A stretch of 64,000 nucleotides of DNA from Bradyrhizobiaceae bacterium PARB1. GTDB lineage: Bacteria; Pseudomonadota; Alphaproteobacteria; Rhizobiales; Xanthobacteraceae. The notes under the pieces were generated by a model. That model had not been told where the DNA came from. It saw only the letters and a list, made by a program, of their open reading frames with translations, and did no database searches. The stretch is from contig NKIY01000013.1 of the NCBI GenBank assembly GCA_002256345.1, positions 62,001-126,000 of the forward strand, given 5' to 3'. This document shows, one piece after another, positions 1-8,077 of this stretch; position 1 is the stretch's first letter, and every line of letters starts with the position of its first letter. The position numbers and the translations under genes are program-made.

Positions 1-919
1 CGCTGTTGATGAAGGCGACCACCTGTTCGAGGCGCTGGATCAGCATGGTGGCGAAAGAAACGAACATCACGATCTCGCCGACGGTGGTGAGGCCCTGCTG
101 ATGCAGCGCGATGCCAACCGTGAAGATGGCCAGCACGGTGATGGTCGTGGAGGCGCGCGTCATCACCGAGACGATCGCCCACCAGGACAGCACCGGCATC
201 TGCGCGGCCAGCAACTGGCCGGAGACGCTGCGCAGGCTCGAGACCTCAGCCTCAATACGGGTAAAACTCTGCACCAGCGCGACATTGCTGAGCGAGTCCG
301 ATGCGCGCGCCGACAGGTCGCCGTAATGCTCCTCGACCTCGGTCTGCATGCCCGATGTCTTGCGCACCACTAGGGTCGTGAGGATGGTGAACACCACGCA
401 GAGGATCATCAGCAGCGCTGCCAGCCGCCAGTTCAGATACACCGACAGCGGCAGCAGGATGAAGAGCGAGACGATCGAGGCGAAGTGTTCGCGGAAGAAG
501 CCGAGCCACACGCGCCACAGGGCGTCGGTACCGGCCAGCATCACCTTCATCAGACGGCCGGAATGCGTGCCGGTGTGGAAGGTCAGCGGCAACTGCATGA
601 TGTGTTCGAAATAGTCGGTCAGTACAGCCTGGCGCTGGCGATGCGCCAGCCGGTCGGCATGCAACGCGACGACGGCGCCGCAAAGGATTGTGAACAGGCC
701 GAAGCCGACCCAGGCGGCGAGCAGCGGCCATGGCGAGGTCGCAACAGTCTGCGCTGCGTCCGGTGAAGGCGTCCTGGTCAGCACATCGATGATGCGGCCG
801 AACAGCACCGGCTCGGCGAATTGCGCGCTGGCCAGCAGCAGGTTGGCGACCGCCAGAAACCAGGCAAGGCGCTTCTCCTTGCCGAGCAGTTCCAGCACGC
901 GGATGTAGAGTTTGATCAT
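1..919 (-). CDS. ndvA: Cyclic beta-1,2-glucan ABC exporter, NdvA/ChvA type (3' part outside window)
   Basis: Encodes the N-terminal membrane half of a fused permease-ATPase ABC exporter. About 306 residues are visible, starting [20 protein letters not shown]. They contain the [14 protein letters not shown] segment typical of NdvA/ChvA proteins and several membrane spans. The Walker A/B ATPase domain lies beyond the left edge. Known role of the family: export of periplasmic cyclic glucans across the inner membrane in rhizobia and relatives. The start is the ATG whose complement is at 917-919; I see no strong Shine-Dalgarno before it. A generic lipid or multidrug exporter is the alternative, but the N-terminal match favours the glucan exporter. 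Confidence 0.82.
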   Translation of the reverse strand, partial: MIKLYIRVLELLGKEKRLAWFLAVANLLLASAQFAEPVLFGRIIDVLTRTPSPDAAQTVATSPWPLLAAWVGFGLFTILCGAVVALHADRLAHRQRQAVLTDYFEHIMQLPLTFHTGTHSGRLMKVMLAGTDALWRVWLGFFREHFASIVSLFILLPLSVYLNWRLAALLMILCVVFTILTTLVVRKTSGMQTEVEEHYGDLSARASDSLSNVALVQSFTRIEAEVSSLRSVSGQLLAAQMPVLSWWAIVSVMTRASTTITVLAIFTVGIALHQQGLTTVGEIVMFVSFATMLIQRLEQVVAFINS

Positions 920-1015
920 GGAGGTCCAGCAGGATGGGCGTTTCGCAGAACTCATCCTAAGGCTGATGCGCGAGAACATCCACAGCCGTCATTCCGACCT
1001 CGCAATGACGGGAAT

Positions 1016-2083
1016 TCAGTAGACCTTGCGGCCGTCCGCATCCGGCAGGAACGCGGTATCGAACACATCCGCCAGCGCCGGCCGCTTGCGTAGCGTAAAA
1101 TCTTCCGCAATTGCGCCGAGCGAGGCATCGAACCGCTTGGCGTCGATGCCGCCGAGGCCATCGCGCTTCACGTCGTCGGTGGCGATGTTGTCGCCGATGG
1201 CAATCTTCAGCCGTGCGAGTTCGAGTTCGCGCGTGCCGCCTTCCATCTGCGTCATCACCTCGTCGATGGCCTTGTCCGGCTGGCGGATCGTCTCTTGCGT
1301 GCCTTCGGTGACGGCGCGCACGAAGCGCCTCACTGCATCGGGCCGTGACGACGCGAATTTCGGGTTGACGATCACCGCGAGGCCGTAAGCCGCGCAGCCG
1401 AACTCGGCGAAGCGAAATACTGCGAGATCGTCGGCGGGAATGCCGCGGTCGCGCAGATTGACGGCGGAGAGATAGGAGAAGCCGGTCACGGCGTCGACCT
1501 GTCCCGCGGACAGCATCGGCTCGCGCACCGCGGGGCTGATCTTTTCCTGTTTCACGGCGGACGCGTTGATGCCGTTCCTGCGCGCCAGCGCCGGCCACAG
1601 CCGGATCGCGAGATCGCCTTCGGCGACGCCGAGCGTCCGGCCCTCAAGACTGCCCAGCGAGATCACGCCGCGACTCTTTCGCGCAACCACGGCATATGGT
1701 GCGCGGTTGAGCAGCACGAAGGCAGCCTTGATCGGTTGCGAGTCCGGATCGGAGCGATAGCGGATCAATGCATTGAAGTCGGCGATTGCCATGTCGGTGG
1801 CGCCCGTCGCAACACGGGTGATCGTGTCCTTGGAGCCAGTGGCGACCTGCAATGCGACATTGAGATTCTCGGCGCGATAGAAGCCGCGGTTCGCGGCCAG
1901 CACGAAAGGTGCGGCGATCGCGTCGATGGGGCGGTCGAGCGTGAACTGGATGGTGGTCGCTGTAGCTTCTTCGGCCGCGTGCACGAACGGTGCGTGAAAA
2001 GCGCTGGTAGCGAGCGCACCTATCCCCTGAATAATGGTTCGGCGGGAGATGAGTGGGGCGAGCTTGGGCATCGGCATATTCAA
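1016..2083 (-). CDS. ABC transporter substrate-binding protein, NMT1/SsuA-like, Tat-exported
   Basis: A 355-residue periplasmic binding protein. The N-terminus carries a twin-arginine signal (SRRTIIQGIGALATSAFHA) and the mature part follows the NMT1/SsuA fold, with VLAANRGFYRAENLNV near residue 65 and ATGATDMAIADFNALI near 95. Such proteins bind small organic ligands (nitrate, sulfonate, taurine, pyrimidine or thiamine precursors) for an ABC importer. No permease or ATPase is adjacent here, so it is either an orphan binding protein or its partners are elsewhere. The ligand cannot be told from the sequence. Confidence 0.85.
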   Translation of the reverse strand: MNMPMPKLAPLISRRTIIQGIGALATSAFHAPFVHAAEEATATTIQFTLDRPIDAIAAPFVLAANRGFYRAENLNVALQVATGSKDTITRVATGATDMAIADFNALIRYRSDPDSQPIKAAFVLLNRAPYAVVARKSRGVISLGSLEGRTLGVAEGDLAIRLWPALARRNGINASAVKQEKISPAVREPMLSAGQVDAVTGFSYLSAVNLRDRGIPADDLAVFRFAEFGCAAYGLAVIVNPKFASSRPDAVRRFVRAVTEGTQETIRQPDKAIDEVMTQMEGGTRELELARLKIAIGDNIATDDVKRDGLGGIDAKRFDASLGAIAEDFTLRKRPALADVFDTAFLPDADGRKVY

Positions 2084-2307
2084 GTAACAAAGCAGAAGTG
2101 TATTTCATCCGCCCGGTATGGTCGATTGAAGGCACCGGACTGCGACATCTTGCGCCTCAAAATTGCGCTTCACAACATGAATGGGGGATGAGTGCCACGA
2201 TTTGGCCACCGGTCGTTCAGGTTGCGTTGGGGATAGGGAACTCAAGATGCGCAGCGTGGTTGGTGATGCAGGGGCCCACAGGGCCAAAGACCACGGAGGG
2301 CATTCAG

Positions 2308-2730
2308 ATGTTTGGACGTCGTTCAGTTAAGAATACCGGCCGCGCCGTCGCGCTGGTCGCCGTCACTGCCATGTCGATCTCGGCCATCGCGCCGACCGGT
2401 GCGTTTGCTGCGCCAGCGAATAACGCGCCAGCCAAGGCGAGCGTGCATCATGGCTCCAGCGATGCGACCGAATTCAGCGCGCGTCGTCGTCACTATCGCG
2501 GCGGCGGCAATGCAGCCGGCCTCGCGGCCTTCGGTGCCATCGTCGGCACCATCGGCGCGATTGCCGCGGCCAATAGCGGCCCGCGCTACTATGACAGCTA
2601 TGGTTACTATGGCGGTGGTCCCGTCTATTACAACAGCCCCGGTTATTACGGTGGCGGTTATTATGGCGGTCCGTATCGCGGTTATGGCGGCGGTCACGGT
2701 TACGACAATTCGCGCCGCATGACCTGGTAA
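2308..2730 (+). CDS. Secreted Gly/Tyr-rich protein of unknown function
   Basis: A 140-residue exported protein. The frame is open further upstream, but the ATG at 2308 has GGAGG about 10 bases before it and opens a clear signal peptide (SVKNTGRAVALVAVTAMS...GAFA). After a basic HYRGGG patch comes an AAGLAAFGAIVGTIGAIAAA hydrophobic glycine-zipper-like segment, then a low-complexity tail of Gly-Tyr repeats (YYGGG, PYRGYGGGHGY). Similar BA14K-like or glycine-zipper envelope proteins are common in Bradyrhizobium. The function is not known. Confidence 0.72.
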   Translation: MFGRRSVKNTGRAVALVAVTAMSISAIAPTGAFAAPANNAPAKASVHHGSSDATEFSARRRHYRGGGNAAGLAAFGAIVGTIGAIAAANSGPRYYDSYGYYGGGPVYYNSPGYYGGGYYGGPYRGYGGGHGYDNSRRMTW

Positions 2731-2823
2731 CGAAACGTCCTGCAGGTGGGCACAGGCGCGCAACGCCGTGTCCACCCGACGTTCGTTAACGCTGCCGTTA
2801 TCGCTTTGCGTTAGTGTGGCAGC

Positions 2824-3213
2824 ATGAGTGATTCGCTCGACCGGCTCTATCAGGCGGTGCTCGCGGCCAGGGATCTTGACCCTGCGACATCGCGCACGGC
2901 CCGGCTGTTTCAGCAGGGGCCGGACAAGATGGCGAAGAAACTCGCCGAAGAGGCCGTCGAGGTCGTCATCGATGCGGTGGCAGGCCGGCCCGATGCGGTG
3001 ATCCGGGAAAGCGCCGATCTTCTGTATAATCTGACTGTTTTGTGGGCCGCCTCCGGCGTGCGCCCCGAGCAGGTGTGGTTCGAGATGGCGCGCCGCGAAC
3101 GCATGATGGGCATTGCGGAGAAGCTACCCAAGCCGTCCAAGGCTGCAAAAACACGCAGCAGCAGCCGGCGACCGATTGACGCGCTGGAAGATCGAATCCG
3201 CAAACTGGTCTGA
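2824..3213 (+). CDS. hisE: Phosphoribosyl-ATP pyrophosphohydrolase-like protein (HisE/MazG fold)
   Basis: A 129-residue all-alpha NTP pyrophosphohydrolase. The HisE core KKLAEEAVEVVIDA (about residues 38-51) and RESADLLYNLTVLW (about 61-74) carries the acidic residues that bind Mg and the phosphoribosyl-ATP substrate in histidine synthesis step 2. It has a basic C-terminal extension (KTRSSSRRP) beyond the usual ~105 residues. It is not beside other his genes here, so it may be a second copy or a MazG-like housekeeping enzyme. The gene symbol rests on the core motif. Confidence 0.82.
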   Translation: MSDSLDRLYQAVLAARDLDPATSRTARLFQQGPDKMAKKLAEEAVEVVIDAVAGRPDAVIRESADLLYNLTVLWAASGVRPEQVWFEMARRERMMGIAEKLPKPSKAAKTRSSSRRPIDALEDRIRKLV

Positions 3214-3290
3214 TCGCACGCGGTTCCTGTCGCGATATCGTCACCATTCAGGCATGGACAAATCGTCTTCGGGATGGTTCATCGCGGGCC

Positions 3291-3872
3291 ATGCTCAGAC
3301 GTATGTATGATTGGTGCATCGACGCCGCTCACAAACCCTATGCCCTGTGGATGCTCGGCATGGTGTCGTTCGCGGAAAGTTCGTTCTTTCCGGTGCCGCC
3401 GGATGTGATGCTGATCCCGATGTCGCTGGCCCGGCCGATGAAGGCCTGGTTCTATGCCGGTCTGTGCACGATCACCTCCGTGGCCGGCGGTGTCGTCGGC
3501 TATCTGATCGGCGCGCTGCTCTATGACAGCGTCGGGCAGTGGGTGATCAATTTTTACGGCTATGGCGACAAGGTCGAAGCCTTCCGCGCCGGCTATGCGC
3601 AATATGGCGCATTGATCATTCTGCTGAAGGGTCTGACGCCGATCCCCTACAAGCTGGTGACCATCACCTCGGGCTTTGCGAATTATGACATCTGGATGTT
3701 CATCCTTATGTCCTTCATCGCTCGCGGCGGCCGCTTCTATATCGTTGCCATCCTCCTCAACCGTTACGGCGTCTGGATTCGTGAGACCATCGAGAAGCAT
3801 CTCGGCCTCGTGGTGGCGCTGGCGCTCGTCGCACTGGTGGGTGGCTTCGTGATTGCATTTAAGCTGTTCTGA
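3291..3872 (+). CDS. YqaA/DedA-family inner membrane protein
   Basis: A 193-residue multi-span membrane protein with the YqaA signature FAESSFFPVPPDVMLIPM near residues 24-41, the re-entrant glycine-rich segment GGVVGYLIGALLYD, and LLKGLTPIPYKLVTITSG, followed by the conserved arginine region FIARGGRFYIVA. DedA/VTT proteins are linked to lipid scrambling and membrane potential maintenance; YqaA members are less studied. It may start at 3291 or at the next Met (3303). The next gene follows closely on the same strand. Confidence 0.87.
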   Translation: MLRRMYDWCIDAAHKPYALWMLGMVSFAESSFFPVPPDVMLIPMSLARPMKAWFYAGLCTITSVAGGVVGYLIGALLYDSVGQWVINFYGYGDKVEAFRAGYAQYGALIILLKGLTPIPYKLVTITSGFANYDIWMFILMSFIARGGRFYIVAILLNRYGVWIRETIEKHLGLVVALALVALVGGFVIAFKLF

Positions 3873-3919
3873 TAGCCATGGTCTTCCCCCGGCAAGGGTG
3901 CCGGAGTACGTTTCCAGTT

Positions 3920-4486
3920 ATGTCCAAGCCTGCGAATCTGCTGCGGTCTGATTTGCGCGTCATCGCCATGGCGATGACGCTTGCTTGGCTGCCGGGGGCA
4001 GCGTGGTCACAGGCCATGCAGCAGCAACCGGCGCCGCAGCAGAAATCCGTGATCATCCAGGTGGCTCCGGCACCGGCGACCCAGGCGCCACCGCCTCCGG
4101 CTGCTTTGGCGCCGGCCCCCATGGCGCAGCAGGCGCCGCCGCCGGTGGCGGCGGAGCGGGAAAATCCCGGTCTTTTCAATGAAATCAACAAGCTGTTCAA
4201 GGATACGCCGTCGCTCGTCCCTTCATGGTCGCTGCCGTCCCTCGGCTCCGGCAACCTCAATACGGTGGTGAAAGGCCGCGTGATTTGCCCCGTTGCCGCC
4301 AATGGCGCGCCGGACTGCAAGGCAGCGTCAGACAAGCTCTGCCAGAGCAAGGGCTATAAAGAAGGCAAGAGCCTCGATACCGACGCCGCCCAGACCTGTT
4401 CGGCCAAGGCGATGATACCTGGCCGCAAGCCGGAAGAGAGCGATTGCCGGACGGATAACTACGTCACCCAGGCCGTCTGCCAGTAG
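3920..4486 (+). CDS. Exported proline/alanine-rich hypothetical protein
   Basis: A 188-residue protein starting MSKPANLLRSDLRV. The frame is open from 3878, but the ATG at 3920 places a normal signal peptide (AMAMTLAWLPGAAWS) at the N-terminus. Next comes a Pro/Ala/Gln-rich linker (residues ~25-75), then a compact C-terminal domain with six cysteines (CPVAANGAPDC, LCQSKGYKEG, TCSAK, DC, VC). This pattern is typical of disulfide-stabilised periplasmic proteins conserved in Bradyrhizobiaceae. No function is recognised. Confidence 0.72.
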   Translation: MSKPANLLRSDLRVIAMAMTLAWLPGAAWSQAMQQQPAPQQKSVIIQVAPAPATQAPPPPAALAPAPMAQQAPPPVAAERENPGLFNEINKLFKDTPSLVPSWSLPSLGSGNLNTVVKGRVICPVAANGAPDCKAASDKLCQSKGYKEGKSLDTDAAQTCSAKAMIPGRKPEESDCRTDNYVTQAVCQ

Positions 4487-4636
4487 GCATATTCCGCCGC
4501 ACGGTGCCGCAAGTCTGCCGCCGTATTGCCGCAACGCAATTGCCATCCGGACGGCGTTTCTGGCATGTTTGCGCTGCATCACCGGCCCGTTCCGCGGGTC
4601 GCTTTTATAAGAAACGACCTCGAGGAATTCTCCCCA

Positions 4637-5605
4637 ATGTCCATGCCGGCCTTGTTCAAGAACCGCCTGTCGCTGCCCGTGATCGGCTCTCCCCTGTTCA
4701 TCATCTCGGGGCCCGATCTGGTCATCGCGCAGTGCAAGGCCGGCATTGTCGGTGCGTTTCCGGCCCTGAACGCACGTCCGGCTGCGCTGCTCGACGAATG
4801 GCTGCATCGGATCAAGGAAGAACTCGCGGCCCACGACAAGGCGAATCCGGATCGCCCGTCGGCGCCGTTCGCGGTCAACCAGATCGTCCACAAGTCCAAC
4901 AACCGCCTCGATCAGGATCTGGCGCTGTGCGAGAAGCACAAGGTGCCGATGATCATCACCTCGCTCGGTGCGCGTGAAGAACTCAATCAGGCGGCCCATG
5001 GCTGGGGCGGCATCGTGTTTCACGATGTCATCAACCAGCGCTTCGCCCATAAGGCGATCGAGAAGGGCGCCGACGGTCTCATCCTCGTTGCGGCCGGCGC
5101 TGGCGGTCATGCCGGCGAAATCTCGCCGCTCGCTTTCGTCGCCGAGACCCGGTCGTGGTTCGACGGCCCGATCGCGCTGTCGGGCGCCATCGGTAACGGC
5201 CGCGCCATCAAGGCCGCGCGGGTGCTCGGCGCAGACTTCGCCTATATCGGCTCGGCCTTCATTGCCACCGAGGAAGCCAATGCGGTGCAGGGCTACAAGG
5301 ACATGGTGGCCTCCTCGGCGGCCGAAGACATCGTCTATTCCAACCTCTTCACCGGTGTGCACGGCAATTATCTGAAGCCGTCCATCATCGCCGCAGGCAT
5401 GGATCCGGACAACCTGCCGGTCTCCGATCCGTCCGCGATGAATTTCGGCACCGATGCATCGGGTGAGCGCCAGAAGCCGAAGGCCTGGAAGGAGATCTGG
5501 GGCAGCGGCCAGGGCATCGGCAGCGTCAAGAAGATCGTGCCGGTGGCCGAACTCGTGGCGCGCTTCAAGAAGGAATACGACGAAGCGATCGATCCGCCGC
5601 TGTGA
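4637..5605 (+). CDS. Nitronate monooxygenase (2-nitropropane dioxygenase family), FMN-dependent
   Basis: A 322-residue TIM-barrel flavoenzyme. The chosen ATG at 4637 has a GAGGAATTC ribosome site about 10 bases upstream and starts MSMPALFKNRLSLPVIGSP; the longer open frame from 4526 lacks family similarity. Signatures seen are AAGAGGHAGE (with the catalytic His), LSGAIGNGRAI and GADFAYIGSAFIAT (FMN phosphate binding). The family oxidises propionate-3-nitronate and other alkyl nitronates, or acts as an enoyl reductase. The FAINQIV-type fungal and bacterial class I pattern is partly present (FAVNQIVHKSNNR). The substrate is inferred. Confidence 0.9.
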   Translation: MSMPALFKNRLSLPVIGSPLFIISGPDLVIAQCKAGIVGAFPALNARPAALLDEWLHRIKEELAAHDKANPDRPSAPFAVNQIVHKSNNRLDQDLALCEKHKVPMIITSLGAREELNQAAHGWGGIVFHDVINQRFAHKAIEKGADGLILVAAGAGGHAGEISPLAFVAETRSWFDGPIALSGAIGNGRAIKAARVLGADFAYIGSAFIATEEANAVQGYKDMVASSAAEDIVYSNLFTGVHGNYLKPSIIAAGMDPDNLPVSDPSAMNFGTDASGERQKPKAWKEIWGSGQGIGSVKKIVPVAELVARFKKEYDEAIDPPL

Positions 5606-5734
5606 GTCCGCAGGCGGCGAGTCTGCAGCCTGTAGAATGATGGTGGGCAGCGCAGCGTGCTCACCATCACACGCCGAGTATTTGATAGTGGGCACGGCGC
5701 AAGCGCGCCTTTGCTCACGCTATAGAAAGCCCCC

Positions 5735-6508
5735 ATGGACGCCATCTATCGTATCGACGGCAATCGTGTCGTCACCAGTCCGCATGCGGCAGGGCCGTGG
5801 AATCCGCACATGCAGCACGGCTCGGCGCCCTCGGCGTTGGTGACGTGGCTCGCCGAGCAGTTGCCGACGGCGTCGCCCATGGCGGTGACGCGCGTTACCA
5901 TCGATCTGATGCGGCCGGTGCCGGTGGCGCCGCTCACCTACGAGATCGAGGTGCTGCGCGAAGGCCGCAAGATCCAGCTCGTCGGCATTCGTCTGCTCTC
6001 GAACGGCACCCTGGTCACCAATGCGACGGTGCTGAAGATGCGTATCGAACCGCAGACGCTGCCGGCAGGGATCAAGGATGCGCCGGTCACCGTGCCGCTT
6101 CCCGATGCGCCGGGCCTGACCGAGCCGAACGATCACAGCAGCGCCTTCGTCACGGGGGTCAGTATCCGTGTGGTGCATGGCGGTTTTCGCAAGCTCGGAC
6201 CCGGCGCGATCTGGTATCGCGCCAATCGGGCGATCGTCGAAGGCCAGCCAATCTCGCAGGCGATGCGTGCGGTGATCGCGTCCGATTTCAGCAATGGGTC
6301 GTCCTCGGTGCTGAACTTCAAGGACTGGATGTTCATGAACGCCGACCTGACCGTCAGCCTTGCACGACAGCCCGTCGGTGAATGGGTCCTGCTGGACTCC
6401 GAGACATGGATCGGTCCCGACGGCGCCGGGCTGGCGGCATCGAAACTGGCCGATGTGAATGGCTATTTTGGCCGCGCGGTGCAGAGCCTCGTCATAGAGC
6501 GGCGTTAA
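5735..6508 (+). CDS. Thioesterase-superfamily (double hot-dog) protein
   Basis: A 257-residue protein with the layout of the thioesterase-like superfamily (PF13622 type). The N-terminal hot-dog has HMQHGSAPSALVTWLAEQL and MAVTRVTIDLMRPVPVAPL. The C-terminal hot-dog has AIWYRANRAIVEGQPIS, followed by SDFSNGSSSVLNF and GEWVLLDSETWIGPDG. Family members hydrolyse acyl-CoA thioesters or serve as acyl-binding proteins; the substrate is unknown. The start at 5735 matches the family's N-terminus. It is a single gene between the monooxygenase and the KaiC-like gene. Confidence 0.82.
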   Translation: MDAIYRIDGNRVVTSPHAAGPWNPHMQHGSAPSALVTWLAEQLPTASPMAVTRVTIDLMRPVPVAPLTYEIEVLREGRKIQLVGIRLLSNGTLVTNATVLKMRIEPQTLPAGIKDAPVTVPLPDAPGLTEPNDHSSAFVTGVSIRVVHGGFRKLGPGAIWYRANRAIVEGQPISQAMRAVIASDFSNGSSSVLNFKDWMFMNADLTVSLARQPVGEWVLLDSETWIGPDGAGLAASKLADVNGYFGRAVQSLVIERR

Positions 6509-6580
6509 CCCCGCACGCTGTCCGGTCATGTCATGCAGGTGATGGAACCCGGTTGTTACAGCCGGGTTGATGTTTGTTGA

Positions 6581-8077
6581 GTGGCGGGGATGGTGACCAT
6601 GGACAAGGCCAAGACAGGTATTTGGGGACTGGACGATGTCCTCACAGGTGGTCTGTCCAAGGGACACATATTTCTGCTCGAAGGTGCGCCGGGCACCGGC
6701 AAGACCACCGCGGCGCTGCAATTCCTGCTCGAAGGCGCCCGGATCGGCGAAAAGGGCCTCTATATTACGCTGTCAGAGACCGAGCAGGAGCTGCGCAGTG
6801 GCGCAGCGTCTCATGGCTGGACCATCGGCGACGATATCGAGGTATTCGAATTGTTGCCGCCCGAGAGCCTGCTCGACGACGATCAACAGCAGAGCCTGCT
6901 CTATTCGTCCGATCTCGAACTCGGCGAGACCACCAGGCAAATCTTTGAGGCGGTAGAGCGCTACAAGCCGGCGCGTCTGGTGCTTGACAGCCTGTCCGAG
7001 ATACGTCTTTTGGCGCAAAGCTCGTTGCGCTATCGCCGTCAGATACTGGCCATCAAGCATTATTTCGCGCGTTATTCCGCGACTGTCATGATGCTGGACG
7101 ATCTCACCGCCGAAACCTCCGATCGTACAGTTCACAGCATCGCTCATGGTGTCATGCGGCTGGAGGAACTGGCGCCGGACTATGGCGCCGAACGACGCCG
7201 CGTCCGCGTCATCAAGTATCGCGGATCGAAGTTCCGTGGCGGCTATCACGATGCCACCATAACCAAGGGCGGCCTCAATGTGTTTCCGCGCCTTGTCGCG
7301 TCCGAGCACCGCATCGGTCAGGACCGCATCACGCGTTCAACCGGCATCGCGGCCTTCGACGCACTGCTTGGCGGCGGCATCGAGAGTGGATCGAGCACGC
7401 TGGTTCTCGGGCCCGCCGGCACGGGCAAGACGCTGGCGGTGCTGATCAATGTGGTGGCTGCAATTCGTCGCGGCGAAAAGGCCGCCATTTTCATTTTCGA
7501 CGAAGAGCTCGGCCTGCTGATCGATCGCATGAAGAAGGTCGGCATCGATCTCGATGCTCTGCGGGAAGCGGGGCAACTGGTGATCGAGCAAGTCGATGCG
7601 GCTGAACTATCGCCCGGCGAATTTGCTCATCGCGTACGCAAGCAGGTGGATGAGCAGGACATCAAGATCGTCGTGATTGACAGTCTCAATGGCTATCAAG
7701 CAGCCATGCCGCAGGAGAACTCGCTCATCCTGCACATCCACGAATTGCTGCAATATCTGAACCGACGCGGTGCGGCGACCTTCGTCACTGTTGCGCAACA
7801 TGGTCTGGTCGGCGATATGAAAGCGCCGGTGGACGTCACTTATCTTGCAGACACCGTGATCCTGCTGCGTTATTTCGAGGCGTTCGGCGCAGTCCATCGG
7901 GCTCTTTCGGTCGTCAAGAAGCGTACCGGCAGCCATGAAACCACGATCCGGGAATATCGTATCGACGAACGCGGCCTTACCATTGGTGAGCCGCTGAAAT
8001 CCTTCCATGGCGTCCTGCGCGGGGTGCCGAGCTATGCCGGAACGACCATCCCGATGATGGACGAGCACAAGCCGTGA
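6581..8077 (+). CDS. KaiC-like double RecA-domain ATPase
   Basis: A 498-residue protein with two KaiC/RadA-type ATPase domains. The first Walker A, GAPGTGKT, is at about residues 35-42. The second, GPAGTGKT, is near 277-284, with acidic pairs (LSETEQE; FDEELG) in the positions of KaiC catalytic glutamates. There is no KaiA or KaiB nearby. In alphaproteobacteria such proteins pair with histidine kinases and act as signalling ATPases rather than a full clock. The start may be 6581 or Met7 (6599). Its stop overlaps the start of the kinase gene (GTGA), implying coupled translation and a shared pathway. Confidence 0.9.
   Translation: MAGMVTMDKAKTGIWGLDDVLTGGLSKGHIFLLEGAPGTGKTTAALQFLLEGARIGEKGLYITLSETEQELRSGAASHGWTIGDDIEVFELLPPESLLDDDQQQSLLYSSDLELGETTRQIFEAVERYKPARLVLDSLSEIRLLAQSSLRYRRQILAIKHYFARYSATVMMLDDLTAETSDRTVHSIAHGVMRLEELAPDYGAERRRVRVIKYRGSKFRGGYHDATITKGGLNVFPRLVASEHRIGQDRITRSTGIAAFDALLGGGIESGSSTLVLGPAGTGKTLAVLINVVAAIRRGEKAAIFIFDEELGLLIDRMKKVGIDLDALREAGQLVIEQVDAAELSPGEFAHRVRKQVDEQDIKIVVIDSLNGYQAAMPQENSLILHIHELLQYLNRRGAATFVTVAQHGLVGDMKAPVDVTYLADTVILLRYFEAFGAVHRALSVVKKRTGSHETTIREYRIDERGLTIGEPLKSFHGVLRGVPSYAGTTIPMMDEHKP

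Noticed and set aside
2053-2307. N-terminal extension of the Gly/Tyr-rich protein
   Set aside because: The extension would bury the signal peptide; the ATG at 2308 has a ribosome site.
4328-5695. 455-codon leftward open frame
   Set aside because: It is antisense to the clear nitronate monooxygenase frame; high GC opens the shadow. Its translation is Arg/His/Asp-rich with no family pattern.
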